Notes: a model not told the origin generated them from the sequence alone. 64,000 bases of DNA from Flavobacteriia bacterium (GCA_947462925.1 CANHQP010000007.1:1-64000), one strand, 5' to 3'. Numbered from the stretch's first letter, positions 8,158 to 16,902 are shown. Numbers and translations: made by a program.

Positions 8158-9588
8158 TTAAATGGCCATATTACCCATCATATCTTTCAAATCTTGAGTA
8201 TTTAAATCGACGATTTGTTTTAAAATATTTTGATTTGGATTGGTTGTATTTATAACCATTTCACTTCCGTTGTTATCTACTGTAAAAGTGATATTCTTCA
8301 CAACATTAATTGATTTGTATACGCCAGGTAAATAAAAGGATTCAACATCTAGTCCCTGAAAATCTATGAAACCTGAGATTCCCTTTTTGCCAAAATCTTT
8401 TCCGCAACTTGGAATCACCAACGAAGACATACCTGCGCCAGCACTTATAGAAGATCCTGTTAGATTTTTGTTTGTGATAGTGTAAATAAATCTACCGCCA
8501 CTTTTGCTTGCTGCCCACAAATCAAACAAAGGTTTTCCTTGTTTGCCAATGCCAACATTGAAATTCAATTCAGGAATAAAACCCATCATTTGTGGTTCTC
8601 CAACCATCACCAATCCGGCAATTCCACTGAAAACTTTATTTAAAGGTCCATCTCCCAAAACCATTACTGCCAGAGCTGATTTTGTATCACTATTGATTAG
8701 TTTTTCTTTGAAATCAGCAGCAAAATCGTCAATAAAACTCTCTGCTTTTTTCATATCGATACTCGCAGCTATTCCAATTCTCGCTTTTCCTTTTCCAAGA
8801 TTTGATAAAACGCTTGCTTTTGCATCATCTTTGAAAAACATGCGTTTTTGTAATGCTGGTGAAAATAGATTTTCTGTTTTAAAAACCATCTTTCCTTTTT
8901 CAAAATTAATGGTTGCGTGCACATATGAATCTTTGACCATTTCAGTCAATTCTTTTTGCTTTGGTTTGCTCAACTTTGATAGACTAGTGTTAGAAGTTCC
9001 ATATAAATTCTCCAAATTAGCATTCAAAGAGATATCATTGTTTTTACTCAAAAGTTCATCCATTTTACCACCCGATAACTCTCCTTTGGTTTTATTGAAA
9101 GCAGCCTCAAGAGCAAGTTTTCCATCATAATCTTCATTCTTAATTACAACAATGGCCAAATTCCCTTTGATACCGACACTCAAATCGTCATTAACGGAAT
9201 ATTTCATCTCACCTGATTCCTCAATAAAAAGTCCAGATGAAGCTAATCTTTCTTCCAAAGTATCTTTGTTTTGGACATCTAAAAATACGTATGTTGATTT
9301 TGGATTTCCATTTCTATCAAACGGACCTTCCAACGCAAAATAAATAGGAGATTCAGGATTGAGTGCATCAGATAATCGCTCTTCAATCAAATTTCCTAAT
9401 TTGTCTATTTTTTTGTATTCCGCTTTATTGAGAATTTGATTATAATTTAATGCTCCAAAAGCTATAACAGACTCGTTATCATTCATAAAAGCAGAAACAG
9501 ATTCCTTTATTGGTCTATCACTGTTTCCTGAGCAAGCAACTAAGAATAAAAAGCCTGCTAAAATTGGCAAAATTTGTTTCAAAGACAT
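8158..9588 (-). CDS. Lipoprotein, DUF4836-like
   Basis: Exported 476-residue lipoprotein of unknown function. The ATG at 9588 is chosen because it begins a signal peptide with the lipobox FLVAC at about residues 15-20; an upstream in-frame start at 9642 would bury it. The body has repeated beta-rich segments and a pattern resembling Bacteroidetes DUF4836 proteins, which is a recollection and not a verified match. The late segment is rich in Gly and Ser. It has its own promoter-like site and a terminator, so it is monocistronic. Confidence 0.7.
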   Translation of the reverse strand: MSLKQILPILAGFLFLVACSGNSDRPIKESVSAFMNDNESVIAFGALNYNQILNKAEYKKIDKLGNLIEERLSDALNPESPIYFALEGPFDRNGNPKSTYVFLDVQNKDTLEERLASSGLFIEESGEMKYSVNDDLSVGIKGNLAIVVIKNEDYDGKLALEAAFNKTKGELSGGKMDELLSKNNDISLNANLENLYGTSNTSLSKLSKPKQKELTEMVKDSYVHATINFEKGKMVFKTENLFSPALQKRMFFKDDAKASVLSNLGKGKARIGIAASIDMKKAESFIDDFAADFKEKLINSDTKSALAVMVLGDGPLNKVFSGIAGLVMVGEPQMMGFIPELNFNVGIGKQGKPLFDLWAASKSGGRFIYTITNKNLTGSSISAGAGMSSLVIPSCGKDFGKKGISGFIDFQGLDVESFYLPGVYKSINVVKNITFTVDNNGSEMVINTTNPNQNILKQIVDLNTQDLKDMMGNMAI

Positions 9589-9612
9589 ATTTTTGTATTT
9601 ACAATTCGTATT

Positions 9613-9642
9613 CAAAAGTAATTGAAAATAAAGAACGTTCAA
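9613..9642 (-). promoter_or_regulatory. Bacteroidetes-type promoter of the 8158-9588 gene
   Basis: On the minus strand TTG (9642-9640) is followed after 19 bases by TACTTTTG (9620-9613), a match to the -33 TTTG / -7 TAnnTTTG layout. The ATG lies 24 bases downstream. Confidence 0.55.
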
Positions 9643-9710
9643 GACACTTTCTGTATTTTACAATTTATTTGCAAATTCTATTCCAAATTATAAAAACGTA
9701 AAATCCAAAC

Positions 9711-10280
9711 ATGCATTTCATAGAACCATATTACCATTGGCGAGATTTTTACATTGCGTCTGAAGATCCCTCTTCTCCTTTTTTCAATCGCGATTACAGC
9801 GAATTTGAATTTACGGATCAAATTTACAATTACTTAATTCATCCACAGTGGGACAATATGGGCTCACGTACTTTGGTTATTAAGATACTATTTGTTGAAT
9901 ATGATGAATCGTATGCAATCATTGAAATGTTTGGTGAATGGAACGATGCAATTGAGAATGACATCATGACTTTCAAAAGAGAAATCATCGAACCACTTTT
10001 GGAAAATGGTATCAATAAATTCATATTGATTGGTGAAAATGTATTAAACTTTCATTATTCCGATGATTGCTATTACGAAGAATGGTTTGATGAAGTTGAA
10101 GAAGGCTGGATTGCCATGATCAATTTTCATGACCATGTAGTAAAGGAGTTTGAAAGAATTCATATTGACAGTTATTTTGTTATGGGTGGTGATTTAGATG
10201 AAATTGAATGGCGCACATTCTCTCCTTTTCAATTTTATGAAAGAGTAAATCAATACGTTACATTGCGTTTAAATCCTTAA
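9711..10280 (+). CDS. Hypothetical acidic protein
   Basis: Not recognised. A 189-residue soluble protein without signal peptide or membrane segment, very rich in Asp, Glu, Tyr, Phe and Trp. The C-terminal half includes the acidic stretch YYEEWFDEVEEGW and a GGDLDEIEWR segment. Predicted secondary structure looks mixed alpha/beta. The ATG at 9711 is 122 bases from the divergent lipoprotein gene. The following T9SS gene lies 84 bases downstream and probably has its own promoter. Confidence 0.65.
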   Translation: MHFIEPYYHWRDFYIASEDPSSPFFNRDYSEFEFTDQIYNYLIHPQWDNMGSRTLVIKILFVEYDESYAIIEMFGEWNDAIENDIMTFKREIIEPLLENGINKFILIGENVLNFHYSDDCYYEEWFDEVEEGWIAMINFHDHVVKEFERIHIDSYFVMGGDLDEIEWRTFSPFQFYERVNQYVTLRLNP

Positions 10281-10364
10281 TTTATTAACATAAATTTGAA
10301 CTGATTTTATTTTTAACTCTCAAATTGTTGCCTTATCTTTACAGTCAATATTTAAATATAGCTT

Positions 10365-12092
10365 ATGAAAATTTTTACTCTGCTTTTACTTTTAATTCCT
10401 TTTTTAGGATTTTCTCAAACAACTGACTTGTTTATTTCCGAATATGGAGAAGGAACAAGTAACAATAAATACATTGAAATCTATAATGGTACAGGTGCAA
10501 CTGTTGATTTATCAATTTACACTTTAAAATTGTACAATAACGGCTCAGCTATAGCCAATACAACATTCGCTCTTTCTGGAACCTTGAATGATCAAGAAGT
10601 GTTCGTGGTTGCAAATTCTCAAGCAAGTGCTGGAATTTTGGCCTTGGCTGATTTAACCTCAGGCGTTACTGGTTTTAATGGAGATGATGTCGTTTCTTTG
10701 GAAAAAAACAGTGTTGTAATTGATATTATAGGCATAATTGGTACAGACCCTGGTACATCTTGGTCAGTGGCTGGCGATGCTAATGGTGCAGCTGATAAAA
10801 CCCTGACACGCAAAAATAGTGTTTGTTCTCCAAATGCAGATTGGACAGCTTCAGCTGGAATTGATGCTGCTTCATCTGAATGGACTGTTGGGGCAGTTGA
10901 CGATATTTCAAATTTAGGTATTCACAGTGCAAATTGCGGCGGGGTTCCTTGTACATCAATTAATGCCCCAAGTGCAACTGGTGCAACTATTTGTAGTGGA
11001 GCAACAGCAACAATCAGCGCTACTGCAAGTGAAACAAACAGTACTTTGTATTGGTTTGATGTTGCAACTAACGGAACGGCAGTTGGAACAGGAACATCTT
11101 TTACATCAGGTGCTTTGACCTCAACAACTTCATTTTGGGTAGAAGAAGCTATTACTGGATGTCCTCCTAGTCCAAGAACAGAAGTTGTGGTTACCGTTTC
11201 TGGCATTGCTCCTACAGTAAATGCAGGTGCTGATCAAACTGTTTGTGCTGGTGCAAGTGTATCATTGACTGCTACTGGGACTGGAACGATTTCTTGGAAC
11301 AATGGTATTTCAAATGGAGTTGGATTTGTTCCAACAGCAACAACTACCTACACTGTTACTTTGACGAGCGGTGCATGTTCAAATACTGATCAAGTTTTGG
11401 TTACCGTAAATCCTCTACCTACCGTAAGTGCAGGAGCGGACCAAACGGTTTGTGCTGGTGCTTCAGTTATATTGAACGGTTCAGGTGTTACTAATTTATC
11501 TTGGAACAATAATGTTACGAACGGAACTGCATTTGTGCCAACAGCTACTTCAACCTACACCGTAACTGGAACTGATGCAAATCAGTGTACAAATACAGAT
11601 GAAGTGACTGTAACAGTAAATCCAGTTCCAACAGCTACAGCAACAATTTCAACAGGAACTACATTGGTTGCAGGTCCAACGGGACAAGATTACCAATGGA
11701 TTAATTGTGCAAACAATCAACAAATTAGTGGTGCAACGAATGCAACCTACGCAGTAACTGTAAATGGAAGTTATTCTGTCGAAGTAACAAATTCTTTTGG
11801 TTGTTCAAACACTTCAAATTGTGTGTTGATTGACATAGTTGGAATCAACGAAAACAAGGCAGAGTCAACAATCTCAGTTTACCCAAATCCAACCAAAGGA
11901 AAAGTTAATTTGACAATCCCAACTGAGCAAGCAAATGTATCTATTTATAATGCTTTAGGTAAAGTAGTTATAAATTATTACCATGTACAAAATGGTGCTG
12001 TAATTGATTTGAGTAATAATCCTAATGGAGTATACTTGATTCATGTAACAACTGAAAAAGGAACTTCGATTTTAAGAGTCGTAAGAAACTAG
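10365..12092 (+). CDS. T9SS substrate with lamin-tail and Ig-like domains
   Basis: Secreted or surface protein of 575 residues. The signal peptide ends near GFSQ (residue 18). A lamin-tail domain follows (LFISEYGEGTSNNKYIEIYN onward, about 22-190). A Ser/Thr/Ala-rich stretch leads to two PKD/Ig-like repeats, each beginning with a GADQTVCAGAS-type block. The last ~75 residues form a type A T9SS sorting domain (VYPNPTKGK, then NPNGVYLIHV and LRVVRN). Export would be by Sec and then T9SS, with removal or anchoring of the C-terminal domain at the surface. A TATCTTTA box lies 23 bases before the ATG. Lamin-tail domains often occur in extracellular nucleases, but no nuclease domain is present here. 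Confidence 0.88.
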   Translation: MKIFTLLLLLIPFLGFSQTTDLFISEYGEGTSNNKYIEIYNGTGATVDLSIYTLKLYNNGSAIANTTFALSGTLNDQEVFVVANSQASAGILALADLTSGVTGFNGDDVVSLEKNSVVIDIIGIIGTDPGTSWSVAGDANGAADKTLTRKNSVCSPNADWTASAGIDAASSEWTVGAVDDISNLGIHSANCGGVPCTSINAPSATGATICSGATATISATASETNSTLYWFDVATNGTAVGTGTSFTSGALTSTTSFWVEEAITGCPPSPRTEVVVTVSGIAPTVNAGADQTVCAGASVSLTATGTGTISWNNGISNGVGFVPTATTTYTVTLTSGACSNTDQVLVTVNPLPTVSAGADQTVCAGASVILNGSGVTNLSWNNNVTNGTAFVPTATSTYTVTGTDANQCTNTDEVTVTVNPVPTATATISTGTTLVAGPTGQDYQWINCANNQQISGATNATYAVTVNGSYSVEVTNSFGCSNTSNCVLIDIVGINENKAESTISVYPNPTKGKVNLTIPTEQANVSIYNALGKVVINYYHVQNGAVIDLSNNPNGVYLIHVTTEKGTSILRVVRN

Positions 12093-12115
12093 AAAATCAA
12101 TCCAATATTTAAAAG

Positions 12116-12144
12116 ACGGGACGCTTTGAGTGTTCCGTTTTTTT
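12116..12144 (+). terminator. Rho-independent terminator
   Basis: ACGGGACGC and GTGTTCCGT pair over nine positions (two G-U pairs) around a five-base loop, followed by seven T. It ends the T9SS gene, and the A-rich left flank may also serve the convergent SDR gene. Confidence 0.85.
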
Positions 12145-12168
12145 GTGCTTAAATTTGATGAAAAAAAA

Positions 12169-13179
12169 TTATTTAATCCTACCATTCACAGCATTCTCGA
12201 TTGTATCGTCAATGGATTTAAATTTAAAATCCTTTAATGCATTTAGAAGTTTGTCACTGCTGTATGTTGTTGTGGCTTGGGCGCTTCTAACGGAGTCTTT
12301 GGTTAAAGTTCGATTGCCTGTAAACAAGCTCATAAACCAAGATAAATTGCAAGCTATCGCGCTCAAAAAAGGTCCTGCCAATATCGAAGGTGCTTTTACA
12401 CCAAGTTGGGCAGCTACTTTATCAAAAAAAGATTTGAAACTGATATTGGTACCTGTCACCAAAAATCGTTCATTTTTAATATCAGATTGCATCAATTGCA
12501 CCATCGCTCTAGCAACATCTCTGGCGTCTACAAATGCATTTGCACCTGCAGTGTAAAATCTAAAACCCTTAGAAATTGTCCTCAAAATTTTCAAAGAACT
12601 TTCGTCCCAGTTGCCTGGCCCGATAATCATACTGGGATTGACAATCACAGCATCTAAACCTTCTTCAATTCCACGCCAAACTTCCTTTTCTGATGAATAT
12701 TTTGAAATAGCATAACCACTTGTCTCTGGTGTTTGCTCCCATTTGTTTTTTTCTACCAATGGATTTTCAGGATGCTCAACATCTGAAGAAACAGCCGAAG
12801 TTGAGGAAACAAAACAGAGTTTTCTAACTCCTAAGTCAAGACTTAAATTGACAATATTTGCAGTTCCTTGACGATTGATTTTCATCATTTTGAAAAAATC
12901 CCGGCGGGCAAAAGAAACGATGGCTGCACAATGGTAAACGGTTTCGCAACCCTGCATTAACTCTTCTAAAGACACTACATCCAAAACATCACAATTCACC
13001 CATTCAATTTTCGAGAACAAAGATTGAGCATTTTCTGCTGAATAAAATTGAAATATTTTGAACGCTTGATTGATTTTTGATTGGTCACGATAAATCGCAC
13101 GAATGGAGACATCTTGCTGCGACAAATTGTACAGTAAATGACTTCCTAAAAGTCCTGTTCCTCCGGTGACAAAAATCAT
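12169..13179 (-). CDS. NAD(P)-dependent extended SDR (epimerase/reductase family)
   Basis: Cytoplasmic oxidoreductase of 336 residues. The Rossmann motif TGGTGLLG lies at residues 5-12, the Ser motif in SSTSAVSS and the catalytic Tyr-x3-Lys in GYAISKYSSEKEV. This is the atypical layout seen in dihydroflavonol-4-reductase-like and 3-beta-HSD-like enzymes, which act on sugars, sterols or flavonoid-like substrates; the substrate here is unknown. The ATG at 13179 begins directly with the beta strand of the fold. The flanking genes are convergent on one side and divergent on the other, so it is a single-gene unit. Confidence 0.88.
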   Translation of the reverse strand: MIFVTGGTGLLGSHLLYNLSQQDVSIRAIYRDQSKINQAFKIFQFYSAENAQSLFSKIEWVNCDVLDVVSLEELMQGCETVYHCAAIVSFARRDFFKMMKINRQGTANIVNLSLDLGVRKLCFVSSTSAVSSDVEHPENPLVEKNKWEQTPETSGYAISKYSSEKEVWRGIEEGLDAVIVNPSMIIGPGNWDESSLKILRTISKGFRFYTAGANAFVDARDVARAMVQLMQSDIKNERFLVTGTNISFKSFFDKVAAQLGVKAPSILAGPFLSAIACNLSWFMSLFTGNRTLTKDSVRSAQATTTYSSDKLLNALKDFKFKSIDDTIENAVNGRIK

Positions 13180-13251
13180 GGGTACTAAGATACGGTAGTA
13201 AAATTTGATTTGAGTCAGAAAAAAGCTAAAATTTACTAATTATCCATTTTC

Positions 13252-13278
13252 GTTACTTAAAAAGGTAACAAAAGTTAC
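13252..13278. promoter_or_regulatory. Nested GTTAC/GTAAC palindromes
   Basis: GTTAC (13252), GTAAC (13265) and GTTAC (13274) alternate; the last two form the perfect palindrome GTAACAAAAGTTAC. They lie in the divergent gap between the SDR gene and a small lipoprotein gene. This looks like an operator, but no regulator is encoded nearby. Confidence 0.35.
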
Positions 13279-13400
13279 ACAAAATCAACCTGATCCCGAA
13301 TGTTTGCTGGGAATCTATAAATATTCAATTGTAAGTCTATTTTGAAAGAAATGTTAAAAAAACGCTCAAAAACAGTCTTTGGATGCTTATTTTTGACACT

Positions 13401-13649
13401 ATGAAAAAGATTAGTTTAATTGTTTTAGGTTTAGGAATTCTGGTAACATCATGTCAATCGGAATATGGAGAGAGAATGAATAAAGCACTTCAGCTTAAAA
13501 AAGAATACCAAAAAGTACACATTCATTTACAAAATTCAAAAAACCCCAATTTGATTACTCAATTGAGTGAAATTAAAAAAGAAATTCGCTTTCATGCAAC
13601 TGTATCAGGTAATGAGCAACTTTTTTTGAAAGAAATTTGGAACAATTAA
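13401..13649 (+). CDS. Small putative lipoprotein
   Basis: Unrecognised 82-residue exported protein. The ATG at 13401 starts a signal peptide with the lipobox LVTSC at about residues 15-19. The mature part (~64 residues) is charged and probably helical, rich in Lys, Gln and Leu. An in-frame ATG at 13383 would add six residues before the signal and is less likely. Its TAA stop overlaps the stop codon of the convergent alkyltransferase-like gene in the sequence TTAA. Confidence 0.6.
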   Translation: MKKISLIVLGLGILVTSCQSEYGERMNKALQLKKEYQKVHIHLQNSKNPNLITQLSEIKKEIRFHATVSGNEQLFLKEIWNN

Positions 13650-13999
13650 TGAATTACTAGTTCTTTCATCGGATCCCAAAATACTTTCTCGAAATCTTTG
13701 ATTTGATCTTTTTCAATCACAATCATCTCATTTTTAAGCAATCTTTCCATTTCATTTGCATCTGAAAAATGCATTTTCCCAGTCAGTATTCCATTTCGAT
13801 TTACAACACGATGTGCCGGTACATCAGGTAGCACATGTGCTGCATTCATTGCCCACCCAACCATTCTTGCACCACTTTTAGTTCCTAAATAGTTTGCAAT
13901 TGCTCCGTAAGAAGTCACACGACCAAATGGAATCAAACGCACTACCTCATACACTTGGTCAAAGAAATCTTTGTTTTTTTCTGATAATTTCTGAATCAT
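13646..13999 (-). CDS. Alkyltransferase-like protein (ATL), MGMT fold
   Basis: A 117-residue protein of the O6-methylguanine-DNA methyltransferase DNA-binding domain. The helix-turn-helix and Arg-finger region is visible in IPFGRVTSYGAIANYLG. The motif that in active MGMT reads PCHR is PAHRVV here (Ala62), so the alkyl-acceptor Cys is missing. That is the defining feature of ATL proteins, which bind O6-alkylguanine and hand it to nucleotide excision repair. The ATG at 13999 gives the normal ATL length; the frame is open to 14113 but the extra residues do not fit the family and would overlap the divergent gene. Confidence 0.9.
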   Translation of the reverse strand: MIQKLSEKNKDFFDQVYEVVRLIPFGRVTSYGAIANYLGTKSGARMVGWAMNAAHVLPDVPAHRVVNRNGILTGKMHFSDANEMERLLKNEMIVIEKDQIKDFEKVFWDPMKELVIH

Positions 14000-14111
14000 A
14001 ATCGCTCTTGAGTGTTTAAAAATAGCCAAACATAATTGAATCAAAAAATTTAATCCTGTAAAAACTGTAACCTGTATACAAACACGCGTTCCACTAAAAA
14101 AACCAGAAAAC

Positions 14112-14429
14112 ATGAAAACGCTCTCTCTCCTTCCTTTTTTGTTTTTTGCCTTTCAATTGAGTGCGCAAGAAACTGACCCGAAAAAAATCGAAGAAACTTC
14201 TGTCTTTGAAGAAATTCAATTGTTCCCGAATCCAACAAGCGAGATAATCTTTATCAAAAATGGAGAAATGATAGATTCTTATCAAATCTTTGACTTCCAA
14301 GGAAGAATCGTGCAAACGGGAATTAATAATGCTCAAATTATTTCACTGATAGATATGCCAATTGGATACTATTTTATCGAAATGAAAATTGGCGCTGAAA
14401 CAAAAAGAGTTAAAATTCAAAAGTATTGA
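14112..14429 (+). CDS. Minimal T9SS sorting-domain protein
   Basis: A 105-residue exported protein that is almost only a T9SS type A sorting domain. The signal peptide covers 1-19 (ending LSAQ). A short linker of about 15 residues leads to the sorting domain, recognised by LFPNPTSEIIFI, then FDFQGRIVQTG, MPIGYYFIEM and the terminal KRVKIQKY. No passenger domain is present. It could be a true small surface protein or a remnant of a larger substrate. The frame is intact with an ATG start, and no degraded passenger was seen upstream. Confidence 0.8.
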   Translation: MKTLSLLPFLFFAFQLSAQETDPKKIEETSVFEEIQLFPNPTSEIIFIKNGEMIDSYQIFDFQGRIVQTGINNAQIISLIDMPIGYYFIEMKIGAETKRVKIQKY

Positions 14430-14530
14430 TTCTGAAATTAATCAGAAAAAAGAAAATCGGTTTTTTTTGGCTAATTTTGTGGCTAATGCAAGAATAATCT
14501 TGTCATTTGAGTTTCCAACTTGAAAGGATT

Positions 14531-16147
14531 ATGTTAAAAAAAATCGATTTCACTTCCTATAAAACCATCCTATTTGTCGCATTGATTTTTAGATTAATTG
14601 CTGCAATTTTCTCAGAAGGTTATGGCATGCATGATGACCATTTCCTCATTGTAGAGGCTGCTTCCTCTTGGTCTGATGGATTTGACTACAACCATTGGCT
14701 ACCCTGGTCTACGGGAAATAGCGGCGTTCCAGAAGGTCACAGCTTCACCTATGTCGGCCTGAATTATATTTTCTTCGTCATTTTTAAATTTTTCGGAATC
14801 ACGGATCCAAAGATGTTAATGATTTTCAATCGACTAATTCACGGTTTAGTCTCATTGCTTGTAGTGCATTTCGGAATTAAAATCACTGAGAAAATTTCCA
14901 ATCGAAAAAGTGCCGTTACAGTCGGTTGGATTTTAGCGATTCTTTGGGTTTTACCATTTCTTTCTGTCAGAAATTTGGTAGAAATGGCAAGTATTCCTTT
15001 CTTGATTTGGGGCGTATGGTTGACAATCAAAGACAATCACAAATGGGATTTATTTTTCGCAGGATTATTAATCGGATTAGCCGTTTCTTTCAGATTTCAA
15101 GTAGGAATTTTCGCCATTGGCGTTGCCGCTTTCTACTTTTTTAAATGGGAATGGAAAAGATTCTTCTCCTTCAGTTTGGGCGTTGTACTCACTTTTTGCA
15201 TCACACAAGGAGTTGTCGATTACTTCATTTGGGGTTATCCTTTTGCGGAATTAGTTGGATACATTGTTTACAACATGCATGAAGGAACCGAATACATGGC
15301 TAACAGCAATTATTTCATGTATTTCTATGTGCTTTTTGGCGTTTTGCTTTTCCCTTTGGGAATTTTAATTGCCATTGGTTTTTTCCGTTCGCCGAAACAA
15401 CAATGGTTAGTGATTGCACCTGCAGGAATAATGTTAATGTTGCATATATTTCTTCCTGGCTTGCAAATTTGGTGGATTTTAATTGTTTTTATAGTACTCC
15501 TTACAGCAGCATTCTTGGGTAAATTCAAAAATATTCAACCCCTTTGGATTGTTTATTTACCGACGATTTTCTTTGTTTTGTTTCATACTTTTTATCCAAA
15601 CAGACAAGAAAGATTTGTACTAACGGTTTTACCTTTAGTAATTATTTTAGGCGTCATCGGTTTTGAAAGTTTGAGAAAAAGTAAATTTTGGGACAAAACG
15701 TGGCGTATTTCATGGACTGCATTCTGGATTTTAAATATTCCTTTGTTATTGTTTTTCACTGCTGCTTCCTCTAAAAAATCGAGAATTGATGCCATGTATT
15801 CTTTAAGGAATGAAAAACTTGACCACAAGAACATCCTTCTAGAAGCTTCCGGAAAATCTAGTACTTCTTTGATGCCAAAGTTTTATGCTAAAAGCTGGTA
15901 CTGTGATTTCGCACAAAGAGAAGAATCATCAGAGCCATTGTTGGTAAGAAAAAACACACAGTTTGATTATATCCTATTTTTTGGAGAAGATGATTTGAAC
16001 AAAAGAATTGGCAATTACCGAAAAATCTATCCAAAAATGTTCAAATTTAGTCAGTGTGATCCTAGTTTGATTGATAAGATTTTATTTACATTGAATCCCA
16101 AAAACACCAATCAATACATCGAAGTTTGGAAAACGAATAACCGTTAA
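14531..16147 (+). CDS. GT-C fold membrane glycosyltransferase
   Basis: Polytopic inner-membrane protein of 538 residues with about ten hydrophobic segments. The first periplasmic loop has the acidic GYGMHDDHF motif, as expected for lipid-phosphosugar-dependent GT-C enzymes (GT22/Alg9-like or GT39-like), followed by a long multi-membrane body and a soluble C-terminal tail. It would transfer a sugar from a polyprenyl-phosphate donor to an unknown acceptor. The ATG at 14531 is preceded by AAAGGA, one of the few Shine-Dalgarno-like sites in the window; a TTG at 14507 is the alternative. Its TAA stop overlaps the convergent lipoprotein stop codon. Confidence 0.8.
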   Translation: MLKKIDFTSYKTILFVALIFRLIAAIFSEGYGMHDDHFLIVEAASSWSDGFDYNHWLPWSTGNSGVPEGHSFTYVGLNYIFFVIFKFFGITDPKMLMIFNRLIHGLVSLLVVHFGIKITEKISNRKSAVTVGWILAILWVLPFLSVRNLVEMASIPFLIWGVWLTIKDNHKWDLFFAGLLIGLAVSFRFQVGIFAIGVAAFYFFKWEWKRFFSFSLGVVLTFCITQGVVDYFIWGYPFAELVGYIVYNMHEGTEYMANSNYFMYFYVLFGVLLFPLGILIAIGFFRSPKQQWLVIAPAGIMLMLHIFLPGLQIWWILIVFIVLLTAAFLGKFKNIQPLWIVYLPTIFFVLFHTFYPNRQERFVLTVLPLVIILGVIGFESLRKSKFWDKTWRISWTAFWILNIPLLLFFTAASSKKSRIDAMYSLRNEKLDHKNILLEASGKSSTSLMPKFYAKSWYCDFAQREESSEPLLVRKNTQFDYILFFGEDDLNKRIGNYRKIYPKMFKFSQCDPSLIDKILFTLNPKNTNQYIEVWKTNNR

Positions 16148-16566
16148 TTGTAGATTCTAACCATAAAATTTCCGTCCCAAACAACCTGATATTGGCGCAA
16201 ACCGTAATCTGAACCAGACATTGGTGAGCCGTCGTAAAGTGAAAAGCGTGCTCCAGAACAAATGTCATTCAATTGCAAAAAATTAGTAGAATCTGGCGTC
16301 AAAGGTGTTGCACAATCAGCACCACCATCGGCAGGCGATTGACGGTCGAAAGCTACAAATTGGTCGTAGGATTTTCTGTAAACAATGATTCCTTTCGCAC
16401 CACCACTTACATAAGTCCAACTGCCCACACCTTGTAAATCAGCATAACTCGGTAAGCTGATATTGATACTGATATCAAACGGAATACTTGGTACTGGATG
16501 ATTCCTGTTTTTATTGCAAGAAATCACAAATAACAAAGCGGCGAATAAAAAAAATCGTATCTTCAT
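16144..16566 (-). CDS. Rieske-like lipoprotein lacking cluster ligands
   Basis: A 140-residue exported lipoprotein with lipobox FVISC near residue 17. The core resembles small Bacteroidetes Rieske-fold lipoproteins: a GGAKGIIVYR strand, an AFDRQSP segment, a C..SLYDGSP loop and a final RQYQVVWDGNFMVRIYN. The two Cys-x-His and Cys-x2-His ligand pairs needed for a [2Fe-2S] cluster are not complete: DCATP and DICSGA keep Cys but lack His. It therefore probably has the fold without the cluster. Family assignment is from pattern memory. It overlaps the GT-C gene by 4 bases at the stops. Confidence 0.65.
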   Translation of the reverse strand: MKIRFFLFAALLFVISCNKNRNHPVPSIPFDISINISLPSYADLQGVGSWTYVSGGAKGIIVYRKSYDQFVAFDRQSPADGGADCATPLTPDSTNFLQLNDICSGARFSLYDGSPMSGSDYGLRQYQVVWDGNFMVRIYN

Positions 16567-16592
16567 ATCATTGAATGAATAATTACAAAGTT

Positions 16593-16865
16593 ATGCAAAC
16601 CAAAACGATAATTTTCATTTTATTATTGCTTTTAATAGGAAGTATTTCTTCATGCAAAACGACCAGCGCACCAGGAAGCAACCTTCCTGCTTCAGTAAAG
16701 GAAGCCGAAGAACAGCTTGCAAAACAAAAAAAGGCACAAGCAAAAATCAACAAAAAAGCACAAAAGGCCGCTTACGATCGCTATTGGAGCATGCAAACCA
16801 AAGAAGCGAAAAACAGAATCAAAAGAAATAACAAAAGATTGAAAAAAGAAGCGAGAAAAAGATAA
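16593..16865 (+). CDS. Small basic putative lipoprotein
   Basis: A 90-residue protein with a signal peptide and lipobox ISSC at about residues 14-17. The mature part is very rich in Lys, Ala, Gln and Arg and looks like a single long charged helix (AEEQLAKQKKAQAKINKKAQ, then many Lys and Arg). The ATG at 16593 fits the signal better than the in-frame ATG at 16575. The gene is divergent from the Rieske-like lipoprotein (gap 26 bases). No function is assigned. Confidence 0.6.
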   Translation: MQTKTIIFILLLLLIGSISSCKTTSAPGSNLPASVKEAEEQLAKQKKAQAKINKKAQKAAYDRYWSMQTKEAKNRIKRNNKRLKKEARKR

Positions 16866-16902
16866 TTTTATGGCTTGTTTAGCTCACTCACTTTGAACTC
16901 AC

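Noticed and set aside
8504-9130. 208-codon plus-strand open frame
   Set aside because: Antisense to the DUF4836-like lipoprotein gene. Its composition is that of a shadow frame, with no signal, family motif or start context.
12143-12556. 137-codon plus-strand open frame
   Set aside because: Lies opposite the SDR gene, which has clear Rossmann and Tyr-x3-Lys motifs; starts inside the terminator.
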